A stretch of 6,626 bases of DNA from assembly GCA_021772215.1 (NCBI GenBank), contig JAJFMK010000077.1, positions 1 to 6,626 of the forward strand. Reading direction: 5' to 3'. Below are positions 1 through 5,740 of this stretch, piece after piece. Made by a program: the position numbers and the translations under genes. The notes beneath the pieces are model-generated. The model was not told the origin of the DNA. It saw only the letters and a program-made list of their open reading frames with translations, and made no database searches. Within the stretch, counting starts at the first letter, position 1. The number at the start of each line of letters is the position of its first letter. The stretch is from Chlamydiota bacterium. GTDB lineage: Bacteria; Chlamydiota; Chlamydiia; Chlamydiales; JAJFMK01.

Positions 1-1
1 T

Positions 2-814
2 ACCTGGACAGAGGAGTTTATCAACAGCGGAGCTATCAAAGATCTTTGGAAAGCACCAAGCAAAGACATATTGGCATTGATTGAGTTGGCAAATAACCTA
101 GAAATGACCAGGCTTGGGGAGTATGGCTTCGAGATTTACAAGAAGTATATTGAAAAGGAGATGCTTTTCAAGCGGTTGATGCAAGCTTTTGATGAGCAGA
201 TGGATGACCTTGTCGCTGAGCTTTGTGAGCTGGCAGATAAAGAGCATATGGGCTTTACCTTAAGGTTTGATGGAGAGCTCTTGCTAACTCTAGATCATGT
301 TTGGGAGGAGGAGCAGCCCTATCTAGTCATGGTCATGCCTAAAGTGGATCGTCTTGTTTTGGCAGATTTAGGGAGAAACATTGAGCTGCTCACAAGTTTG
401 AGGGAGAAGGTCTCTTCTTTAAAGAAAATTGATCTATCTGCATCAAAGGGCGTTGACGATCATCAATGGGAGCTATTTCTCGATGCATACAGCGGCTGCG
501 CCATTGAAGAGCTCATTTTACGTGAATGTGAATGGGTCGATGACACAAGACTAAAAGAGTTGATAAAGGCCTTCCCTAAGTTGCGAAAACTAGATCTCTC
601 ACGTGTTCCAGAGATTAGCTATGCTGGCTTGGGAGCATTAGAGGGATTATCAGAGCTAGATTTGCTCTTTTTAGATGATTTATCAGCTGTTGGAGATGCG
701 GAAGTGGGGATTATCTTAGAGGCAGCGCCCAACCTTAGGGAGCTGTCGTTAAAGGGCTGTCGCAACGTCACTGAAATTGCGTTAGAAGGGGCAGCTTGTC
801 AGATCCTTCGGTAA
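2..814 (+). CDS. BTB-like plus leucine-rich-repeat protein, 5' end outside the window
   Basis: The frame is open from the left edge to a TAA stop, giving 270 visible residues; the N-terminus is missing. The first in-window start-like codon, TTG at 71, has no Shine-Dalgarno sequence, and the frame upstream of it looks like protein, so it is probably internal. Visible residues 1-48 (FINSGAI, then ILALIELANNLEM) resemble the last helices of a BTB/POZ domain, where an aliphatic LxLA helix is followed by a short Leu-containing helix. A helical, acidic linker follows. From about visible residue 115 to the end there are six 25-28-residue leucine-rich repeats with LxxLxLxxC-type cores, closest in style to FBXL/AMN1 cysteine-containing repeats. 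Such BTB- or F-box-LRR proteins are known to be expanded in environmental chlamydiae and are proposed host-ubiquitin-system effectors. A role in host interaction is inferred; no secretion signal can be judged because the start is absent. The one 60-base line I counted (121-180) is about 37% GC, lower than operon lines I compared. The LRR call is firm, the BTB call moderate. Confidence 0.75.
   Translation, partial: TWTEEFINSGAIKDLWKAPSKDILALIELANNLEMTRLGEYGFEIYKKYIEKEMLFKRLMQAFDEQMDDLVAELCELADKEHMGFTLRFDGELLLTLDHVWEEEQPYLVMVMPKVDRLVLADLGRNIELLTSLREKVSSLKKIDLSASKGVDDHQWELFLDAYSGCAIEELILRECEWVDDTRLKELIKAFPKLRKLDLSRVPEISYAGLGALEGLSELDLLFLDDLSAVGDAEVGIILEAAPNLRELSLKGCRNVTEIALEGAACQILR
344..811 (+). 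repeat. Array of six leucine-rich repeats (protein-level)
   Basis: Six units begin near nucleotides 344, 419, 503, 581, 656 and 734, each 25-28 codons long. Each opens with a strand-like LxxLxL core (VDRLVL, LKKIDL, IEELIL, LRKLDL, LDLLFL, LRELSL). Two carry the Cys typical of the FBXL-like subtype (RECEWVDD and KGCRNVTE). Half the units share a V/I-[ST/D]-D/E turn after the strand, as in 'GVDD', 'WVDD' and 'NVTE'. The repeats are diverged at DNA level, so this is an old array and not a recent tandem duplication. The stop codon falls at the boundary where a seventh unit would begin. Confidence 0.75.
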
Positions 815-1442
815 TTAAAGAGTAGGGGATAGCTTGATCAATGTCGAATGTTCCCACCTTTGTGCGGGTCAGCTCGATGAGGTGGCCAAAAGAGCCGAGC
901 TTTTCGCCCATCTCATGAGCAACAGAGCGGATATAGGTTCCCTTAGAGCAGTTAACACGAATTGTAAGAGTGGGATAGGTGTATTCGATTAGAGTGGTCT
1001 CCATACGCACCTTTACAGGCTCGCGTTCTATCGTCTTTCCAGCCCTTGCCAGATCGTAGAGCTTCTTACCGCCCACTTTCTTCGCGCTAAACATCGGAGG
1101 CACCTGCATCAGCTCGCCCTGAAACTGTGCAATCACCGCTTCAACCTCTTCAGAAGAGGGGATCAGGTCACTTGTCTCTGTGATCTGGCCATCGCGGTCA
1201 AAAGAGTCTGTCGCCTCACCTAGTTTAACGATAGCGACATACTCTTTATCGAGGGTGAGGAAGCGATTGGAGAGCTTAGTGTAGTCTCTACCAATTAGCA
1301 TCACCATCAGCCCTTTTGCAAAGGGATCTAACGTTCCAGCGTGGCCAATCTTTTTGACGCCCAGGCGGCGGCGCAGGGCGCGCACAAGTGAAAAGGAGGT
1401 GAGATTTTCCGGTTTGTTGACTAGTAGAAGGCCGCTACTCAC
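768..1442 (-). CDS. truB: tRNA pseudouridine(55) synthase TruB
   Basis: TruB isomerises uridine 55 in the T-arm of tRNAs to pseudouridine. The 224-residue product opens with the family signature GLLLVNKP...TSF (residues 4-17). It then shows motif GHAGTLDPFAKG (33-44) with the presumed catalytic Asp39, KEYVAIVKLG (66-75) with the conserved Tyr68, VPPMFSAKK (114-122), and SKGTYIRSVAHEMG (166-179) with the conserved Arg172. It is shorter than E. coli TruB (314 residues): it stops soon after the catalytic domain and has no room for the C-terminal PUA domain, which is also my recollection of chlamydial TruB. I chose the GTG start at 1442 because AAGGAG lies 7 bases upstream and the product then begins right at the family signature. 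An ATG at 1478 would add 12 residues but has no Shine-Dalgarno sequence. The gene overlaps the 3' end of rbfA by 8 bp, suggesting coupled translation. Its own 3' end overlaps the convergent LRR gene by 47 bp. Confidence 0.95.
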   Translation of the reverse strand: MSSGLLLVNKPENLTSFSLVRALRRRLGVKKIGHAGTLDPFAKGLMVMLIGRDYTKLSNRFLTLDKEYVAIVKLGEATDSFDRDGQITETSDLIPSSEEVEAVIAQFQGELMQVPPMFSAKKVGGKKLYDLARAGKTIEREPVKVRMETTLIEYTYPTLTIRVNCSKGTYIRSVAHEMGEKLGSFGHLIELTRTKVGTFDIDQAIPYSLITEGSDKLPLLTQFQ

Positions 1443-1803
1443 TACTCTTCTCCTTGGGACTCTTCTGCTCAATTTCATTTAGAAGGGTGTCAATGCGATG
1501 CTGCTTTTCGACGGTGTCGTCGAGGCAGAAGGTGAGGCTGGGAAAGTAGCGAAGGTTGACCTCTTTGGCTGATTTAACAGCGATGAAGCCGGCTGAGAGT
1601 TCAAGCCCCTTCATTGTCTGCTCTTTAACTTTCTCGTCACCGATGATGCTTATGTAGACTTTCGCGTAGCGCAAATCCCTCGTTACATCAACATGTGTAA
1701 CAGAGATCATCTCTGTCGTGATGTGAGGGTTTTTTACCTCTTTGCGTATGATATCTGAAATCACCTCGCGAAGAAGGGAGTTCACACGATCTATCCGTCT
1801 CAT
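1435..1803 (-). CDS. rbfA: 30S ribosome-binding factor RbfA
   Basis: RbfA is a small single-KH-type protein that binds the immature 30S subunit and assists 16S rRNA 5'-end maturation. The 122-residue product is near the usual size (E. coli 133). It shows the family pattern throughout: an N-terminal helix RVNSLLREVISDIIRKEV (6-23), then NPHI, then the strand region VTHVDVTRDLRYAKVYISI (35-53), and the C-terminal RYFPSLTFCLDD followed by RIDTLLNEIE (about 85-112). A short charged tail (KSPKEKSSE) follows. The ATG at 1803 fits the family N-terminus; the preceding GGATAGG is only 3 bases away, so it is a weak or tightly spaced ribosome-binding site. The gene lies 33 bp after infB and overlaps truB, the usual infB-rbfA-truB order. 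Confidence 0.95.
   Translation of the reverse strand: MRRIDRVNSLLREVISDIIRKEVKNPHITTEMISVTHVDVTRDLRYAKVYISIIGDEKVKEQTMKGLELSAGFIAVKSAKEVNLRYFPSLTFCLDDTVEKQHRIDTLLNEIEQKSPKEKSSE
1450..1455 (-). promoter_or_regulatory. Shine-Dalgarno sequence of truB, inside rbfA
   Basis: Read on the minus strand this is AAGGAG, separated by 7 bases from GTG at 1440-1442. It lies within the last codons of rbfA (Lys-Glu of the tail) and decides the truB start in favour of the GTG over the upstream ATG at 1476-1478. Confidence 0.75.
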
Positions 1804-1812
1804 GAACCTATC

Positions 1813-1835
1813 CGTAAACTAGAGTGCATTTTACG
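1813..1835 (-). other. Small inverted repeat in the infB-rbfA gap
   Basis: CGTAAA and TTTACG form a perfect 6-bp stem around an 11-base loop, filling most of the 33-bp gap between infB and rbfA. On the transcript the 3' arm ends in the first G of the putative rbfA ribosome-binding site GGATAGG. There is no U-run after it, so it is not a typical terminator. The stem is short and AT-rich; a chance occurrence is quite possible. Confidence 0.3.
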
Positions 1836-1836
1836 C

Positions 1837-4434
1837 TTACAGCTCCTGATCGATGTAGATGATTTCGTAGGTTTCGATGATGTCTTCTGGCTGGATATCG
1901 TTAAATCCGTTAAGGACAATACCGCATTCAAAGCCTTTTTTCACCTCTTTGACATCCTCTTTAACCCTTTTAAGTGAGGCGAGGGTGCCATCAAATAGCA
2001 CCTCATGACCGCGCTTGAGACGAGCCTTATGGTTTCTAGAGATAGTGCCGGAATTGACCATGCAGCCGGCGATGATACCAATTTGGGACGCTTTAAAGGT
2101 CTGTAGCACCGTCGCCTGACCGCGTTCCTCTTCTTGAGCCAGCTTGTCGAGTTGGCCAGTCATAAGGCGCTTCACATCGTCGATAGCGTGGTAGATTACG
2201 TCATGTAAGTTGACAGTGACGCCAAGCTCTTTGACGAGCTGCTCCGCGTGCTGCTCGATACTGTTATGAAATCCAATGATGACACCTTTGGAGGCGGCGC
2301 CGAGCTGTACATCCGATTCAGAGATCTCACCGACACCGCTAAAGATGATGTTGAGGTCGACTTTGTCCGATTCAATCTTCATAAGGGCTACTTTGAGTGC
2401 TTCTAAAGATCCCTGGACGTCAGCGCGTAAGATGACGTTGAGGACCTTTTTCTCTCCCTCTTTAGCTTCAGAAAAGAGTGACTCTAAATTACGCATTGGC
2501 GTGGCGTGGAGCTTGCTCTTAAGTTCCTGCTGTCTCACCTCAGCGATATTTTGCGCCTCCTTCTCACTTGAGACGACAATAAATTCATCGCCGGCTTTGG
2601 GAAGCCCGGAGAGGCCTGTAATCTCAACAGCCATTGAGGGGCCTGCCTTGTCAAGGTCGGTGTCAAACTCATCGCGCATGGTGCGAATGCGGCCATAGTG
2701 TGTGTTAAAGACCAGAGCGTCCCCTTTACTTAAGGTTCCATTTTGGACGAGGACTGTAGTCACAGCTCCCAATCCTTTATGCATTTCAGATTCTAAGACG
2801 CGGCCTCTAGCGCGCATCTTCGGGTTCGCGTTAAGCTCTAACACTTCAGATTGCAGCGCCAACATTTCGAGCAGCTGGTCGATACCCTCACCCGTTGTGG
2901 CGGAGGTGTTGACGGTGATGATCTGTCCACCCCACGGTTCGGGAAGAAGCTCCTCTTCTGAGAGCTGACGATAGACAGTTTCGGTGTTGAAGTTTGGCTT
3001 GTCGGACTTGTTGATGGCTACGATGATAGTGACACCGGCCGCCTTAGCATGCTGGATCGCCTCTTGAGTCTGTGTCTTCATACCCTCATCACCGGCGACA
3101 ACGAGGACAACGATATCTGTCACATCAGCGCCGCGAGCGCGCATCTCAGTGAACGCTTCATGGCCAGGGGTGTCTAAAATTGTGATATCGCCGACAGGCG
3201 TTTGGCAGGTGAAGGCGCCGATATGTTGTGTAATGGCACCCGCCTCTTGAGAGACGAGGCTGCTTTTGCGTATGCGGTCGATTAGGCTAGTTTTTCCATG
3301 GTCGACATGGCCCATAAAGGCGATCACAGGAGGTCTTTGTTGAAGATCGTCGCTATTCGAGGCGTTGATCTCATCCTTAATGCTCTGGTCTGTGATGCGG
3401 ATTCTCTCCTCTTCTGTGGTGTCGATCTCAATCTCACAGCCAAAATCTTGGCCGAGAAGCTGGACGGTGGTCTCATCATCGAGCACGTCATTAAGCGTGA
3501 CGACGATGCCCTGTAAGAAGAGTTTGGAAATAAGTTCAGAGGCCTTCAGCTTCATCTCGGAAGCGAGATCCTTAATCTGTAGCGGAAGGCGAATTTTGAG
3601 ACTTGTAGGACGAACAACAGGAATCTCTTCGCCTTTGGGCTTCATCGAGCGGCTGGCGCGTCTGCGTCTCCACTGGCCACCGCCATCATCATCTCTTGCG
3701 CGCAATCCCTGGCGATCTCTCGCATCAAACTGCCCAGGAGGTTGAACGCGACGTGGTGTCGGCTTCAGATCACGGAAGTCGCGCGCTTTTGGTCCCTTTC
3801 CTTTGTGCGCTCCGGGCGCCTCTTTAGTGGTAGAGGGAGTATCTGTTTTTGGACGAGCGGCTGGCGGTTTGGCTGCTGGTTCTCTCTTCGGTTTAGCGGG
3901 GATTAGATCGCGAATGTGGCGGCCTGTGGGCCCAAGTTTTTCCTTTGTTGGCAAAACAGGGATAGTTTTTGGCTTCTCTTTGGCAAGCTTCTCTTTGGCA
4001 GGTTTTTCTTGGAGGGGCTTCTCTTGAATAGGCACCTCTTGATCGGGCTTCTTTTCAACAGACTCTTCGGTTTTAACTGGCTCTTCTTCAGGAGTCAGCT
4101 CCGGCTCCTCTTTAAGAATCTCCTCAGGGGCCTCCTCAGGCTCTTCGATAGGAGCCTCTTCGGGAGGTAGGACCTCCTTCTCTTTGGTAGGCTCAGCAAA
4201 AACGGACCGTGACCTCGCCTTCACCTTAGGAGGCTCTTTTGCTTTTAGCTCGAGCTCCTCTTCAGATGGCGTCTCCTTCTCCTTGACCTTCGCTTTGGGA
4301 GCATTTTTGGGCTCCTTTGCCTTCGCCTTTTCAGGCTCTTTACCCTTGCCGGCAAGCTTTTTCTTGATGCCGGTTAGGTCAATGGCTCCTGCGAGTTGTT
4401 CGTTTTTGATATTTATCTTAAATGGCTTAGCCAA
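1837..4434 (-). CDS. infB: Translation initiation factor IF-2
   Basis: IF-2 is the GTPase that brings fMet-tRNA to the 30S P site and promotes subunit joining. The product has 865 residues. Residues 1-270 are a low-complexity Lys/Glu/Pro/Ala-rich extension with an Arg-rich patch at 256-262. Residues about 275-340 look like the conserved IF2 N-terminal (IF2_N) helical region. The GTPase domain (about 365-530) carries G1 GHVDHGKTS (375-383), G2 GAITQHIGA (399-407), G3 DTPGH (421-425), G4 NKSD (475-478) and G5 SATTG (511-515). The beta-barrel domain II, domain III (ADVQGSLEAL near 671-680) and the fMet-tRNA-binding domain IV (ECGIVLNGFNDIQPEDIIE near 836-854) follow. The start is TTG at 4434: an in-frame TAA lies at 4453-4455, no ATG or GTG lies between, and AAGGAAGGGG sits 8 bases upstream. 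It follows nusA by 22 bp. All G motifs are intact, so the gene should be functional. Confidence 0.97.
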   Translation of the reverse strand: MAKPFKINIKNEQLAGAIDLTGIKKKLAGKGKEPEKAKAKEPKNAPKAKVKEKETPSEEELELKAKEPPKVKARSRSVFAEPTKEKEVLPPEEAPIEEPEEAPEEILKEEPELTPEEEPVKTEESVEKKPDQEVPIQEKPLQEKPAKEKLAKEKPKTIPVLPTKEKLGPTGRHIRDLIPAKPKREPAAKPPAARPKTDTPSTTKEAPGAHKGKGPKARDFRDLKPTPRRVQPPGQFDARDRQGLRARDDDGGGQWRRRRASRSMKPKGEEIPVVRPTSLKIRLPLQIKDLASEMKLKASELISKLFLQGIVVTLNDVLDDETTVQLLGQDFGCEIEIDTTEEERIRITDQSIKDEINASNSDDLQQRPPVIAFMGHVDHGKTSLIDRIRKSSLVSQEAGAITQHIGAFTCQTPVGDITILDTPGHEAFTEMRARGADVTDIVVLVVAGDEGMKTQTQEAIQHAKAAGVTIIVAINKSDKPNFNTETVYRQLSEEELLPEPWGGQIITVNTSATTGEGIDQLLEMLALQSEVLELNANPKMRARGRVLESEMHKGLGAVTTVLVQNGTLSKGDALVFNTHYGRIRTMRDEFDTDLDKAGPSMAVEITGLSGLPKAGDEFIVVSSEKEAQNIAEVRQQELKSKLHATPMRNLESLFSEAKEGEKKVLNVILRADVQGSLEALKVALMKIESDKVDLNIIFSGVGEISESDVQLGAASKGVIIGFHNSIEQHAEQLVKELGVTVNLHDVIYHAIDDVKRLMTGQLDKLAQEEERGQATVLQTFKASQIGIIAGCMVNSGTISRNHKARLKRGHEVLFDGTLASLKRVKEDVKEVKKGFECGIVLNGFNDIQPEDIIETYEIIYIDQEL
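3970..4029 (-). repeat. Short pentapeptide repeat (xxEKP/L) in the IF-2 N-terminal extension
   Basis: Residues 136-155 of IF-2 read as four consecutive pentads: IQEKP, LQEKP, AKEKL, AKEKP. The DNA shows the matching degenerate 15-base periodicity (repeated 'cttctc.ttg' and 'tttggca' words). It is embedded in a longer Glu/Pro/Lys-rich stretch, so it is most likely a slippage-prone flexible linker. Confidence 0.6.
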
Positions 4435-4442
4435 GGCAAAAA

Positions 4443-4452
4443 CCCCTTCCTT
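4443..4452 (-). promoter_or_regulatory. Strong Shine-Dalgarno sequence before the TTG start of infB
   Basis: Read on the minus strand this is AAGGAAGGGG, 8 bases before TTG at 4432-4434. It lies in the 22-bp nusA-infB gap and supports use of the weak start codon. Confidence 0.7.
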
Positions 4453-4456
4453 TTAT

Positions 4457-5740
4457 CTATTCCCTCATCTTCTTTGCAGCTTTTAAGATCAGCTCAGCGG
4501 TTGTTTCGCTGATTCCAGGTATCTGGCAGAGCTGAGTTGTCGTTGCAACGAGAAGGGAGCGTAAAGTCCCATACCCCTCTGCAACGAGCTGCTCAAAGAT
4601 TAGTTGATTTACTCCCTCTATCTTTTCTAGAGGGTTGTCAAGCGTCGGATCTTCCATCGTTGAGATGGAAGAGGCGAACTGATTCTGTTCAAACGCTTGA
4701 GTCATATTGTAGTCTGTCATGCGGTGCACTTCGAGCTCGTAGCCTATCAGTTCACCATTGAGGCGCATATTGGACCTGCGCTTACCCACGGTAGCAGCAA
4801 AGTCATCATCATCAACCACAATCGAGATGACCTGGTCCTCGTCCGAGATGCTGATTTTGCGAATTTCAATAGGAGAGAGTGCGTTCTGGAGAAGCTCAAC
4901 AGCATCTTTTGAGAAGGGGATAATATCGACCTTCTCGTTGTTTAGCTCGCGGACGATGTTTTTCACACGCATGCCGCGCATACCGACACAGGCACCGACG
5001 GGGTCGATGCGGTCAGTGGCGCTCACGGCGATTTTTGTGCGATAGCCGGGATCACGAACGATTTTTTCAATAATAACTGTTCCATCAGAGATCTCGGGAA
5101 CCTCTTGGATAAAGAGCTGGTTGACAAATTCCGGATCGCTTCTGGACAGCACAACCTGCGCGCCGCCATTTTCAGTATCCTCAACTCCCAAAAGAAGGGC
5201 AATAAGCTTATCACCAACATTATAGCGTTCCGTCTTAGGATAGCCTCGCATCGGCAAAAAAGCCTCTACCTTTCCAAGGTCAACAATAATGTTGGCGCCA
5301 CGTACAAAGCGTTTGACAGTTCCGGAGACGATCTCATTCGCGCGGTGGCGATACTCTTCATAGATCACATCACGCTCAGCGCTGCGCAATTTTTGGGCAA
5401 TGACGCTGCGCGCTTTTTGCGCGGCGATGCGGCCGAAGTCTTTTGGCGTAACCAAGATGTCGATAAACTGGCCCAGCTCACAGTCCGGGTCCAGCTCTCT
5501 AGCCTCTTCTAATGTGATCTCTTGTGCGCTCACTTCGACCTCATCGACAATCTCTTTTTCACAGAAGACGTCGATCTCGCCCGACTTGGAGTTGATCTTA
5601 ACTGTAACGTTGGAGGCCCCATGAACGCTCTTTTTTGCAGCCGCTTCAAGCGACTCCTCAATAGCGGAGATCACGATCTCTCGTTTGATCCCTTTTTCGC
5701 GCTCTAGGTACTCAAATATGGCAACTAGGTCTTTATTCAT
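4457..5740 (-). CDS. nusA: Transcription termination/antitermination factor NusA
   Basis: NusA binds RNA polymerase and nascent RNA and modulates pausing, termination and antitermination. The 427-residue product has the standard order. The polymerase-binding N-terminal domain is about 1-130, including FGRIAAQKARSVIAQKLR at 102-119. The S1 domain is about 135-200. KH1 is about 225-285, with DPVGACVGMRG at 246-256. KH2 is about 290-345, and a helix-hairpin-helix C-terminal domain spans about 370-427 (two short helical segments around IPGI). The length lies between B. subtilis (371, no acidic repeats) and E. coli NusA (495, two repeats), so it seems to keep one such repeat. The KH2 GxxG loop reads G-K-R-R (319-322) instead of ending in Gly. 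The start ATG at 5740 overlaps the rpsA stop (ATGA). Its Shine-Dalgarno sequence is weak (AGAG roughly 10 bases upstream), consistent with coupling to rpsA. Confidence 0.96.
   Translation of the reverse strand: MNKDLVAIFEYLEREKGIKREIVISAIEESLEAAAKKSVHGASNVTVKINSKSGEIDVFCEKEIVDEVEVSAQEITLEEARELDPDCELGQFIDILVTPKDFGRIAAQKARSVIAQKLRSAERDVIYEEYRHRANEIVSGTVKRFVRGANIIVDLGKVEAFLPMRGYPKTERYNVGDKLIALLLGVEDTENGGAQVVLSRSDPEFVNQLFIQEVPEISDGTVIIEKIVRDPGYRTKIAVSATDRIDPVGACVGMRGMRVKNIVRELNNEKVDIIPFSKDAVELLQNALSPIEIRKISISDEDQVISIVVDDDDFAATVGKRRSNMRLNGELIGYELEVHRMTDYNMTQAFEQNQFASSISTMEDPTLDNPLEKIEGVNQLIFEQLVAEGYGTLRSLLVATTTQLCQIPGISETTAELILKAAKKMRE
5737..5740 (-). promoter_or_regulatory. ATGA stop-start overlap of rpsA and nusA
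   Basis: On the minus strand ATG (5738-5740) opens nusA and TGA (5737-5739) closes rpsA. No strong Shine-Dalgarno sequence precedes it, so ribosomes finishing S1 probably re-initiate on nusA. Confidence 0.75.

Noticed and set aside
71..814. TTG at 71 as the start of the LRR gene
   Set aside because: The frame is open to the left edge, the upstream residues look like a conserved BTB-type segment, and no Shine-Dalgarno sequence precedes the TTG. The gene is therefore treated as partial.
700..860. Rho-independent terminator between the LRR gene and truB
   Set aside because: I looked on both strands for a GC-rich stem followed by a T-run and found none.
3365..3745. Plus-strand ORF of 126 codons opposite infB
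   Set aside because: It is Ser- and Arg-rich, has no recognisable domain, and lies fully antisense to the conserved infB coding sequence, so it is a shadow of it.
4184..4486. Plus-strand ORF of 100 codons opposite the infB start
   Set aside because: The hydrophobic, Ser/Phe-rich protein is what antisense of a Lys/Glu-rich coding region gives (AAG and GAG read as CTT and CTC). There is no ribosome-binding signal or family match.
5105..5512. Plus-strand ORF of 135 codons opposite nusA
   Set aside because: It matches no family and lies antisense to conserved NusA sequence (NTD, S1 domain and start of KH1). Its openness is best explained by the codon composition of nusA.
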